From positions 1,736,001 through 1,800,000 of the forward strand of contig JACJXW010000004.1 of the NCBI GenBank assembly GCA_020636405.1: 64,000 nucleotides of DNA, written 5' to 3'. Under the pieces are notes generated by a model that was not told where the DNA came from, ran no database searches, and worked only from the letters and a program-made list of their open reading frames with translations. The translations under genes and the position numbers were made by a program. The stretch's first letter is position 1; each line of letters starts with the position of its first letter. This stretch comes from Lewinellaceae bacterium. GTDB taxonomy: Bacteria; Bacteroidota; Bacteroidia; Chitinophagales; Saprospiraceae. Shown here piece by piece: positions 26,055-34,363 of this stretch.

Positions 26055-29051
26055 TCATTGCACCAGCAGCCATAGCGCCTCTGTCCCGGTTGCGGTTTGT
26101 ACGCGTACGAGATACATGCCCGGAGCTATGCCCTGCAAAGAAAATAACGCTCCTGCCCCGGGCTTTAACCAGCGACGCACCGGTTGTCCCATCGCATTCA
26201 GTAGTTGTACCTCTTCCGGTTCCAACTCCAGTCCCTGCAGGGAGAAAATACTGCCCGCAGGGTTGGGGTAAGCTTTTAGGCCGGTGGTTACGATCTCATT
26301 TCCCCTCCGGCTGGATGCTCCGCAGCCACCTGCGGCTTGATATACCACCAGGACTTTGCCGTTTATCCGGCATTGCTCAGTCCGCTGGGCCGAGAAGTAG
26401 TAGAGCCCCTGGATATCCGGGGAGGGGGAGGGAAATGACAAGCAGTGGCCGGGGAGCCTTTCTCCGTTAACTCTTGTCCACTCGTATCGGCTGTCGGGTA
26501 GGCAGAAGAAGAAAGGGGCGCCGGGACAGACATAGAGTACGTTGGGAATGAGTTCCTCCGGCCATTCTTCAACCCCGAGGGTAAGCGTACTGGTATAAAT
26601 ACAGCCGGAAGTATCGGTAGCGGTACGGGTATAGGTGGTAGTGGTGTCCGGCGACGCCATTGGGAAGGGGCAGTCCGTACAGCTGAGGCCAAACGAGGGC
26701 TCCCAGCTGAAGGACGCCGCCGTCAGGGGAGCAGCGGAAAGCTGGGTAGTGTCGCCGGCACAGATCGCCTGACTGATGCCCCTTGCCGGCCTTTCACAAT
26801 AGGCTGCCCGACAGGTTTTGCTCACTTCGATTCTGCCGCAGCCTCCCCCTCCCAAGGCACTGATAGCCAGAGCTACTTCTTCCTCGGAAATAAGGCCGTC
26901 CACCACAAAAGAGGTGGGGGACGTGAAATGGCCGTCTTGTCCCGTAAGCACTTGTACCTCGTAAAGGCTGTCCTGCGTCAACTGTGGCCAGCTGAAGGTG
27001 ATCCGATTAGAGCTGGCCTCGCATTCCACCATCGATTCCAGGAGCGGTTGATAAATTGCCAGGCTTGCGCTGTCCTCGATAGAGCAGGGCCCTTCCCGGT
27101 AGGCGAAGGTAAGGGTATGATGGCCTACTCCGGCGGCCAGGGGGCTGAACAGTCCTTCGGGATCCAGGATACCGGGCCCCGCCCAGCTACCTTGCCCGGC
27201 CAGGAAACTGCCGGTGACGGTGGCAGAGAGGTGTACGGAATCTGTACCGGGAAACAGGCAGATGTCCGAAGGGGCGTTCAGGGACAGGGAAAGCTGGCAG
27301 GCTGTGGCTGTACATTCTTGCAGGATAGTGGATGAACAGCCGAGCATGTCGGTAGCTACCAGCTCGAGGGTGACCGCCTGCCCGGGGTTGAGGTGCGGAA
27401 CCCGGAGTGTGCTATCGTTGAGTAAAGTACCGCCTGGGCCACTGATAATGTGCATGCTGTAGTCCAGCGCCCGGTCGTAATTCCATCCAAAAAAAACTTC
27501 CTCGTAGGTAGTGCTGCACCTGACGATCGGCGCCGGCGGCAGTGGGGTAGCTTCCACAACGAGAGAATCAGAGGACTGGCAACCGGTACCCGGGTCAGTG
27601 GCGGTAACGCTATAGGTAGAGGAAGGGGGTAGGGGGGCTACCGTGATCACACTGTCCTGCCATCCTGTATTCCAACGGAACTGCAAACCGGCCTGCCCTG
27701 TGGAGGCGATTAGCTGAGCTTGCTCTCCGTTACAGATACGGCCGGGGCCTTCGATGGAAAAGGCCGGCCGGGGGTAAACCGTCAAGGTATCGGTGAAGGC
27801 CACGGTGCAGCCTTGATTGTCGAGCAGGAATGTATAGAGGGTATCGTTTTCAGGCATTTCTTGCTCATTGTAGTAAAGGGTATCGGGGCCGGCCAGGGTG
27901 ATGCGCACACTATCGCCCTGGCAGATAACATTGGAGGAAATGCTCAGGCTGGCTATCGGGGGAGGAGCTACGTGCACATTGATGGCTTTTTCCACCACAC
28001 AACCCTGTGCTGTGGTAATGATAACGGAAAAAGTATCTGTTTCCAGAGGCGCTACCAGGAGGCTGTCGGCGCTACTGCCGTTCTCCCACAGGTAGCTGTC
28101 CCCGCCGGCGGCCCGCAGTAAAGTGCTGTCTCCCAGGCACAACGCAGCCTGGCCGGCGGAAAGAGCGACATATGCTCCCTGGTCGATGAATATGCTCAGG
28201 CTGTCCTGTGCGATGCATCCCGTTCCGTCGACAACCCGAACGGTGAAGGTGCGGGCGCTGTCGACGGCCACTCGTATGGTGCTGGTGGTGTCGCCCGTAT
28301 TCCAGAGGAAGGCGCCCTCGCCGGCGGCGCTGAGGGTGGCGGTATCGCTGGGGCAGGATAGGAGGGTACTGCCCGCGTTAATGCTGCCCAGCCTGGTGAG
28401 CTGGATGGTGTCTATCCCCTCGCATCCGTAGTCGCCGTTGGCGGTCACCAGGATGCGCTCGGTGGGCAGGCCGAGGAGGTTGGCAGGTACCGGCAGGCTG
28501 GGGCCATCGCCGAGGTAGGTGAAATTGCCATTGGGCAGAAGCCGGCGCCAGAAGAGTGTTTCACTGTTGGCAGCTGCAGAGAGCAGAATGGAGCCTCCGC
28601 TGGGACAGTAAAAATCGGAAGGGGCGCTCCCCTCGACCATCGGAGGCTCAAAATATTGGACGTGTATGGTATCCGGGATGGAAGGGCAATTATCCAGGAA
28701 AACGGTGAGGATGTACAACCCGGTATCAGCGGGCGCGAAGCGGGCCTGTTGGGTAGAGAAGCCATCGGGGCCCGTCCACAAAAAGGTAGCGGCCGGATTG
28801 GTTGGAACGATGAAGCCGAATAATTCTCCCAGCCCGCCGGTGCTGCAATCCGGGCTGTAGATGATCCTGCCGTTGGGCGGGGTAAGGGTGTCAGGCTGAA
28901 GTGGGATATTGGAAGCACGAAATGCGAAGCCCCAAGAGTACATTTCGGGAACGGAGCTATTCCAACGGCCGTCTTTCAGTATGCCTTCTGCGTACAGGTG
29001 GCCATTACACAGGGCTAAGAGCCCAATAAGGAGAAAGATCATAATGCGCAT
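26055..29051 (-). CDS. T9SS type A secreted protein with Ig-like and CxxC modules
   Basis: 998 aa. Start at the ATG at 29051 (MRIMIFLLIGLLALCNGHLYAEG, signal peptide) rather than seven codons upstream. A FLWTGPDGFSTQQ Ig-like domain comes first, then about five Ig-like modules of the type LSCPSDTATLSAAGEGAFLWNTGDTTSTIRVxxDSxxTF. Two FN3-like segments (VFFGWNYDRALDYSMHI; ITFSWPQLTQDSLYEVQV), an LSCTDC module followed by ASPDTTTTYT, and a C-terminal type A sorting domain (AYPNPAGSIFSLQGLELE...IAPGMYLVRVQTATGTEALWLLVQ) follow. It lacks the N-terminal PSNDNC domain of the two downstream genes but shares all their later modules, so the three appear to be shuffled versions of one architecture. It lies 88 bp downstream of the dockerin-like gene and 160 bp upstream of the large paralog, all on one strand. 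Confidence 0.86.
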   Translation of the reverse strand: MRIMIFLLIGLLALCNGHLYAEGILKDGRWNSSVPEMYSWGFAFRASNIPLQPDTLTPPNGRIIYSPDCSTGGLGELFGFIVPTNPAATFLWTGPDGFSTQQARFAPADTGLYILTVFLDNCPSIPDTIHVQYFEPPMVEGSAPSDFYCPSGGSILLSAAANSETLFWRRLLPNGNFTYLGDGPSLPVPANLLGLPTERILVTANGDYGCEGIDTIQLTRLGSINAGSTLLSCPSDTATLSAAGEGAFLWNTGDTTSTIRVAVDSARTFTVRVVDGTGCIAQDSLSIFIDQGAYVALSAGQAALCLGDSTLLRAAGGDSYLWENGSSADSLLVAPLETDTFSVIITTAQGCVVEKAINVHVAPPPIASLSISSNVICQGDSVRITLAGPDTLYYNEQEMPENDTLYTFLLDNQGCTVAFTDTLTVYPRPAFSIEGPGRICNGEQAQLIASTGQAGLQFRWNTGWQDSVITVAPLPPSSTYSVTATDPGTGCQSSDSLVVEATPLPPAPIVRCSTTYEEVFFGWNYDRALDYSMHIISGPGGTLLNDSTLRVPHLNPGQAVTLELVATDMLGCSSTILQECTATACQLSLSLNAPSDICLFPGTDSVHLSATVTGSFLAGQGSWAGPGILDPEGLFSPLAAGVGHHTLTFAYREGPCSIEDSASLAIYQPLLESMVECEASSNRITFSWPQLTQDSLYEVQVLTGQDGHFTSPTSFVVDGLISEEEVALAISALGGGGCGRIEVSKTCRAAYCERPARGISQAICAGDTTQLSAAPLTAASFSWEPSFGLSCTDCPFPMASPDTTTTYTRTATDTSGCIYTSTLTLGVEEWPEELIPNVLYVCPGAPFFFCLPDSRYEWTRVNGERLPGHCLSFPSPSPDIQGLYYFSAQRTEQCRINGKVLVVYQAAGGCGASSRRGNEIVTTGLKAYPNPAGSIFSLQGLELEPEEVQLLNAMGQPVRRWLKPGAGALFSLQGIAPGMYLVRVQTATGTEALWLLVQ

Positions 29052-29139
29052 AAAAGGGCAATTTAGGCGCAAGTTACAAATTCTCCTAACTGCCTCCGGT
29101 GCCCAAAAGGCTTAGAATAGTGCCTATTGCCGTTCCCAA

Positions 29140-31947
29140 TTACTTCACTACCAGCCACCCGCTTCTCACCTCGGCTCCTGCCTGGACTTTCACCATGTAG
29201 GGCCCCGGCGCCAGCCCGTGCAGGGAAAAAACTTTGTTTTCTTCCGGTTTTTCCCAACTCCGCACCAGTTGCCCGAAGGCATTCATCAACTGCACCCGAT
29301 CCACTGCAACCCCCGGGTGGTGCAGGAAGAACCGCCCGCTCGCCGGGTTGGGGTAGAGGCTCAGGCGGGAGTGGAGGGTGGGGCCCTGCAAGCTGGTGAT
29401 GACCGGAGAGGCCGTCGGCGGTGTGTCTACGGAGAAGGGGGCTTCTCCATAATTGATGAGGCGTACATCGCGGATCTCAAACCAGGCTTCCCTGCCCAGC
29501 ACCCTGCCCATGGCCAGTATGTCATCCTCGATGGTAATGAACAGCTCGCCGATGGCTCCGTAACCTTCGGCCTCGTTGCCATCTATACGGGTAATGCCTA
29601 TGTCGATCCTGCCGGAGGCATCTTCCAGCCGCTGCATATAGATCAGATTCTGGTTGGGGTCGCCCAGCCAGGAGCTTGACAATACCAGGGTGGCGCTGCT
29701 GTCTTTCACCACCTCCTCGTCGAAGTAGAGGCTGAATGCCAGCCCGTAAACGCCGGCGGCAGGCGCCTGTTCGGTGCCCAGGATCAGGGGCAGCTGCATG
29801 GCAGCTCCCTCGATGAGGGTATCGGGTTGCAGGTAGAAGGGAATGCTGAGTTGGGCGTCGGGCACCTGCAGGCCGGGAGCAGGGCGTTCGTTGCCGTCTT
29901 CCCATGTCAGCCCCCAATTCAGGCTGATGGCCAGGGTGTCGGAGGTGGAGATCAGCCCGTCGCCATCGGTGTCGATGTGGCGATAGTTGGTACCGGTAGC
30001 GGGAGTGGCCTCCTGCCATGGTGAAGCTGGCTGCCCCTGCCATTCGAGGCTGGCATTAAGGCGCTGAGGGCCGGTAGCGCCGTAGGCCAGCCCGATGTTC
30101 AGCAGGTCGTATTGGTCTACTATGCCGCTGGAATCGGCATCGCCGGGCCACACCTGGTTCTCGGTAATGGTGAGATAGAGCCAGGCCTCCCAGCAGTCAA
30201 CAGTGTCCAGCAATTCACAGATGGTGACACACACGGTATCCTGGCCCGGCTGAAGGGCAGTGTATTCTACACAAAGCCCCGACAGGTCAGGACTGATGCT
30301 GGCATATCCCAACCCGCATCCTATATCAGTGATGCCATAGGGAATAGGAGAACCGAATTGGCTGGCTATACTGCACCACCGGCCGGATTCGCCGATCACC
30401 AGCGTGTCGTACCATTCCTCCCGGCATAACCCAGGTAACACGCCGACCTGGACGCTGTCCGTTCCCACGCAGCCTTCGTCGTCTTCTACGGTGAGTACAT
30501 AGGTGGTGCTCTCAGTGGGGGAGGCTAGGGTGGTGAGTTGCCCTGGCGCCGAAAGGCCGGCGGCAGGCGCCCACTGGATGTTCACGGCTCCGGGGGCCAC
30601 GGCCTGGAGTTGTACCTGCCCGCCGGCGCAGAGAACGGTATCGTTGGCGATGGCGTCGATGGGGGAGGTGGAAATGACGATTTCGTATTCGACGCTGCAG
30701 GCATTGGCATCTGTGAGTTCCAGGCGGTATACACCAGGCGGAATGCCCGGGCGTACCTCCTGAGTAGTGATCGCATCACTATCAAAAAATAACGTGTAGG
30801 GAGGTGTCCCCCCGCTTACGGAATGGACGATAATGCTGCCGTTGTCCTGGCTGATGCAGGAGGCATTGGTGATGCTGTAATCCGCCCGTAGCGGCTCTGG
30901 CAAGGCTATATTGATGGGATAGGTAACCTGACAACCCGCATCGTCCGCAACGACTATGGTGGTGGTTGCAGACGGGATCGGCCATGGCACATCGAAAGTC
31001 GTTTGGAAGGTGAGCCCCCCGTCGATAGAGAAGAAATACTGCGTGCCACTGCCGGACCCTCCGGCGAAATTAAAAATTTCGATAATGACATCATCGCCGG
31101 GGCAATTGGGCGGGCTAACAAATAATTCAGCGCTCAGTGGCTCGGCCTCCATGATGGTAGCCTCGAGTTTTTGCGTACAATACTCATCCATGACCCAAAT
31201 GGTATAGGCGCCCGGACAGAGTCCGGTAAACAGGTTGGCGGCGCTCCAGTTGAGCCCTTCGTCCCAGGTTATCAGATAGGGGGGCGTTCCCCCGCTGATA
31301 TCCAGGCTGATGGCCCCGTTGCACAGGCCGTTGCAACTGGCGTCGGTGGTGCTGATGTCTACTGTGAAGGAGGAGTGGACCTGTACGTCGAAGGAAGCGC
31401 CGGCCTGGCAGCCCAGGTCATCGATCAGGTCGAGGGAATAGGTGCCGGCATCCGCCGGAGTGACATTCGGGATAATAGGGTAGGGGGCCGTCGAGAATAC
31501 CTCCTGGTTGGGATCGGCCCAGGTGTAAGACTGGGCCCCCAGGACGTTGGGTTCGAAAACCAGCGTATCGCCTTCGCAAACGGGGCTGTTGGAGAAGAGC
31601 AGCAAGCCGAAGTCCAGGTAAATGCGTAGATAGATGTTGTACTCATAACTGAAAGGAGCACCCTGCGCGTCCATTCCGGTGACGGTAAAGAACTGGTCGC
31701 CAAAGATCGGTTCCGTAGTTGGGTTGGGGCAGTCGGTGCAGCTCAGGAAACCTTCCGGTTGCCACTGAATGCCTGTAGCACCGGGTATGGGCAACTGCAA
31801 CTGAAGGATGCTGCCCTCGCAGACCGTCGTGTCCAGTGCGACGGTGTCCAAAGAAGAGCGCGCGTAAAGGCCGGGAAGAGGGCCGCCTGAGGCCCAGGCA
31901 GCCGAAAAGGAGAACAGAAATCCGATTACCGTAAGTGCACATTTCAT
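29140..31947 (-). CDS. T9SS type A protein with SprB-like repeats, dockerin-like EF-hands and a cohesin-like domain
   Basis: 935 aa with signal peptide MKCALTVIGFLFSFSAAWASG. A CxxC Ig-like module (LSCTDC at about 69-72) comes first, then an Ig domain and about four SprB-type repeats (DASCNGLCNGAISLDISGGTPPYLITWDEG and similar). Another Ig domain and a ~90-aa Cys-rich segment follow. Then come two calcium-loop motifs 56 residues apart: DADSSGIVDQYDLL from Asp603 and DTDGDGLISTSDTL from Asp659, each followed by a short helix ending GLAYG/SLNWG, as in dockerin repeats. Directly after is a ~170-aa beta domain resembling cohesin (AAGVYGLAFSLYFDEEVVKD...IGELFITIEDD). The end (SLYPNPASGRFFLHH...APGPYMVKVQAGAEVRSGWLVVK) is a type A sorting domain. 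A dockerin-like and a cohesin-like domain in one exported protein suggests calcium-dependent assembly, which is inference. Confidence 0.86.
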   Translation of the reverse strand: MKCALTVIGFLFSFSAAWASGGPLPGLYARSSLDTVALDTTVCEGSILQLQLPIPGATGIQWQPEGFLSCTDCPNPTTEPIFGDQFFTVTGMDAQGAPFSYEYNIYLRIYLDFGLLLFSNSPVCEGDTLVFEPNVLGAQSYTWADPNQEVFSTAPYPIIPNVTPADAGTYSLDLIDDLGCQAGASFDVQVHSSFTVDISTTDASCNGLCNGAISLDISGGTPPYLITWDEGLNWSAANLFTGLCPGAYTIWVMDEYCTQKLEATIMEAEPLSAELFVSPPNCPGDDVIIEIFNFAGGSGSGTQYFFSIDGGLTFQTTFDVPWPIPSATTTIVVADDAGCQVTYPINIALPEPLRADYSITNASCISQDNGSIIVHSVSGGTPPYTLFFDSDAITTQEVRPGIPPGVYRLELTDANACSVEYEIVISTSPIDAIANDTVLCAGGQVQLQAVAPGAVNIQWAPAAGLSAPGQLTTLASPTESTTYVLTVEDDEGCVGTDSVQVGVLPGLCREEWYDTLVIGESGRWCSIASQFGSPIPYGITDIGCGLGYASISPDLSGLCVEYTALQPGQDTVCVTICELLDTVDCWEAWLYLTITENQVWPGDADSSGIVDQYDLLNIGLAYGATGPQRLNASLEWQGQPASPWQEATPATGTNYRHIDTDGDGLISTSDTLAISLNWGLTWEDGNERPAPGLQVPDAQLSIPFYLQPDTLIEGAAMQLPLILGTEQAPAAGVYGLAFSLYFDEEVVKDSSATLVLSSSWLGDPNQNLIYMQRLEDASGRIDIGITRIDGNEAEGYGAIGELFITIEDDILAMGRVLGREAWFEIRDVRLINYGEAPFSVDTPPTASPVITSLQGPTLHSRLSLYPNPASGRFFLHHPGVAVDRVQLMNAFGQLVRSWEKPEENKVFSLHGLAPGPYMVKVQAGAEVRSGWLVVK

Positions 31948-31991
31948 AGGATTGGAGTTTAGCGTATGTTCATGGGATCAATTGCTGTTTA

Positions 31992-31999
31992 CAAAAGTA
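31992..31999 (-). promoter_or_regulatory. Putative -7 element for the dockerin-like T9SS gene cluster
   Basis: The minus strand reads TACTTTTG, an exact TAnnTTTG match 45 nt upstream of the start at 31947. A TTG lies about 26 nt further upstream, slightly wider than the usual spacing. If real, this could drive several minus-strand genes running down to the hybrid regulator. Confidence 0.35.
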
Positions 32000-32165
32000 A
32001 GGGCAGATCGGCAGGCGGGAAAGTACAATTTTTAGAATTTCTAATTATTTTTTATATAGATAATCGGCTTAAATGTCTATTTTTAGTGAGTTTTAGAGAT
32101 TAAATTCTAGATTTTATTATTAGTAACTACTAGGCCCAGCCGGCAAAAAAACACTTTTGTCCCAT

Positions 32166-32218
32166 TCCCCAATGCACCAATGCACTTATACACCAACACA
32201 CCAACACACCAATGCACT
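32166..32218. repeat. ACCAATGCAC/ACCAACAC tract overlapping a start codon
   Basis: Degenerate direct repeats of CACCAATGCAC and CACCAACA fill the 50 bases before, and include, the ATG at 32212. Two further ATG codons inside the tract (32172, 32180) are out of frame with the downstream gene. The repeat is therefore both a leader sequence and a source of decoy starts. Confidence 0.6.
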
Positions 32219-33657
32219 CCACCAGCCTCCTCCAACTCCTTCGTACGCTGAGTACCCGTGAGCGCACCCGCTTCGGCCACTACGTCCGGTCTCCTTTTTT
32301 TAACCGGCACGAAAAGGTGGCTGCGCTGTACGAATGGATAAACCACTTTGCCCCCGATTTCGAAAGTGCGCAGATGAGCCGGGAAGCCACCTGGGCTGCC
32401 CTTTTCCCGGAGGAGGCATACAACAATACCCGCCTCGACAATTTCACCAGCGATTTACTACAGCTGCTATACGGTTTTCTGGCCTACCTGCAGTACGAAC
32501 AAAGGCCCATGCTCGAACGGCGCCTGCTCGTCGGCGAACTGCTGGAGCGGGATGCCGAGAAACACGTACAGCGCAATGCCCGCCGCGCCCGCCAATTGCT
32601 GGCGCAATTGCCCGGGCGCAGTTATGAACATTTCCTGGAAGAAGCCCTGCTGGAGCAACAACTGGACCAGTTTGAGCTCAACCGCCGGCAACGCCAGTTT
32701 ACCAGCCACCTGCAAAAGGAGAGCAATGCTCTGGACCGCTTCTACTGGTGCAACAAGCTACGCCTGGCCTGCGATATGGCGAGCCGCAATGCCGTGATCA
32801 ACGCCGGATATGAGTGTCAATTCCTCGGGCAGGTTCGAAGCATTTATGAAGGCAGTGCCGCATTACAGGGCGAACCGGCCCTGGCGCTTTATTACCGCGC
32901 CTTGCTGATGCTGGAGCGCCCACTCGAAGAAGGGCATTATTTTGGGCTTAAGGCGTTGTTGCTGGAACGGCCGGAAGTGGTCACCATAGATGAACTGCGT
33001 ACCCTTTACCATTATGCGCTCAACTATTGCATCCGTCAGATCAACTCCGGGCAGGGTACTTTCTACGCGGAGGTATTTCAACTCTATGAGCTTATGCTGG
33101 AACAGGGGCTGCTTTTCGTTCACGGGCTGCTCTCCGAGTGGTCGTTCAAGAACATCGTCACTACCGGTATTCGCACGGGTGCTTTCGATTGGACAGAGCG
33201 GTTCATTAACCACTACCAGCCCTACCTGCCGGAGGAGGGGCGCTCCAATGCCGTAGCTTACAACCGTGCCGCTCTGTATTACGCCCGGGCAGATTACAAG
33301 AACGCTCTGCTCCAGCTGCAGGATGTCGAGTTTACCGATACTTCCTATCACCTGGGGGCTAAGATCATCCAACTGAAAAGTTACTACGAGCTGGATGAGC
33401 CGGAGCCCTTTTTTGCCCTCCTGGAAGCATTCCGAAAGTACCTGCGCCGCAACCGGCAGATCTCCGATTACCGAAAAAAGGCCAACGCCAGTTTTCTCAA
33501 ACTGGCCCGCCGGATCTACGAGCTGCGCATGGAAGCTTCCGGGCTGCATCGGGAAATCCTCGCGGCGCGCCTGGAGTCCCTGAAACAGGAGGTGGATTCC
33601 GGCACAGCAGTGGCCAACAAGAACTGGCTGGTACAGGCGCTGGAAAAAGTGGGGTGA
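32212..33657 (+). CDS. Unrecognised all-helical cytosolic protein
   Basis: 481 aa; I do not recognise the family. No signal peptide or membrane helix is present. The sequence is almost entirely amphipathic helices rich in Leu, Arg, Glu, Gln and Tyr (LLQLLYGFLAYLQYEQRPMLERRLLVGELLER; RRARQLLAQLPG). Later segments resemble TPR-like helical pairs (YNRAALYYARADYKNALLQLQDVEF). It begins MHSTSLLQLLRTLSTRERTRFGHYVRSPFFNRHEKV, where the phrase RFxxYVxSPFFNxxEKV looks like a strong family signature that I have no name for. The start lies inside an AC-rich repeat tract. It is the only plus-strand gene between 11.8 and 41 kb and is transcribed divergently from the T9SS cluster. A role as a helical scaffold or regulator would be a guess. 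Confidence 0.8.
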   Translation: MHSTSLLQLLRTLSTRERTRFGHYVRSPFFNRHEKVAALYEWINHFAPDFESAQMSREATWAALFPEEAYNNTRLDNFTSDLLQLLYGFLAYLQYEQRPMLERRLLVGELLERDAEKHVQRNARRARQLLAQLPGRSYEHFLEEALLEQQLDQFELNRRQRQFTSHLQKESNALDRFYWCNKLRLACDMASRNAVINAGYECQFLGQVRSIYEGSAALQGEPALALYYRALLMLERPLEEGHYFGLKALLLERPEVVTIDELRTLYHYALNYCIRQINSGQGTFYAEVFQLYELMLEQGLLFVHGLLSEWSFKNIVTTGIRTGAFDWTERFINHYQPYLPEEGRSNAVAYNRAALYYARADYKNALLQLQDVEFTDTSYHLGAKIIQLKSYYELDEPEPFFALLEAFRKYLRRNRQISDYRKKANASFLKLARRIYELRMEASGLHREILAARLESLKQEVDSGTAVANKNWLVQALEKVG

Positions 33658-33733
33658 AGGAAGGTAACGGCTTACCCTTTTACCTGGTATCCGGAAAGGA
33701 GGCGCCGTTCCTCCCCGGAAGCCGGCTCAATTT

Positions 33734-34147
33734 CTAAAGCCCTAAAGCCTTTGCCGCCCGCTCAAAGGCTTCCGGGCGGATGTAAAGCAGGTAGCCGTAT
33801 GTGTCATCGTCTGTTGCTACGCCGGTGGAAGCATACACATTGACCCCCGCCCGGTAGATCTTTTTATGGACCTCCGCCAGGGCGCCGACCTCGTCGTTGC
33901 CCTGCACCAGGATGGCATGATGCGGCCCTTCGATCTTGAGGCCGGATTGACGCGCCAGGTCGATCAGGTTCCTGCCGTCTTCCGGGAAGATGGAAAGCTG
34001 CGTGCTGGATGGGCCAACCGGTACGGCTGTAAAGGCAAGCAGGTTGATGCCCAGGTCGGCCAGTTGTTGAAGAAAGAGGTATGCTTCCCCTGGTTGGTCC
34101 TTGACGGTGGCGTAGAAGTAATCCACCCGGCGGATTTTGGTAGCCAT
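33734..34147 (-). CDS. ACT-domain protein
   Basis: 137 aa. Start at the ATG at 34147 (MATKIRRVDYFYATVKDQPGEAY); the open frame continues 21 codons upstream without family character. The segment YFYATVKDQPGEAYLFLQQLADLGINLLAFTAVPVGPSSTQLSIFPED has the beta-alpha-beta pattern and D-x-P-G-x-A loop of an ACT domain. The second half (GPHHAILVQGNDEVGALAEVHKKIYRAGVNVYASTGV) appears to be another ACT-like repeat. ACT domains bind small ligands, usually amino acids, and regulate enzymes. This stand-alone protein could be a small-molecule-sensing regulatory subunit, but no enzyme partner lies beside it. The gene is convergent with the unrecognised helical protein (76 bp apart) and lies 216 bp downstream of the PKD-array gene. 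Confidence 0.8.
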   Translation of the reverse strand: MATKIRRVDYFYATVKDQPGEAYLFLQQLADLGINLLAFTAVPVGPSSTQLSIFPEDGRNLIDLARQSGLKIEGPHHAILVQGNDEVGALAEVHKKIYRAGVNVYASTGVATDDDTYGYLLYIRPEAFERAAKALGL

Positions 34148-34363
34148 AATAGGAGCGTTTTGTTCGTTCTGGAATGAGGACAGGATAATATCAGCTTCGC
34201 GTCGGCACAAATCTGGCTGATGTGAAGCTGGCGCCGCGTTGTCGCCGGTACATGCGAATCTCCAGTAAGTTACTCAGATTACCTTCCTGATACAATGATA
34301 TTGATCAATGACAATAGCTCTACTTCGGACAGTTGTATTTCAGAGGCAATCTTCCCTAAACTC

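Noticed and set aside
29140..31947. Cellulosome component
   Set aside because: No catalytic glycosidase domain, carbohydrate-binding module or separate scaffoldin gene accompanies the dockerin/cohesin-like pair.
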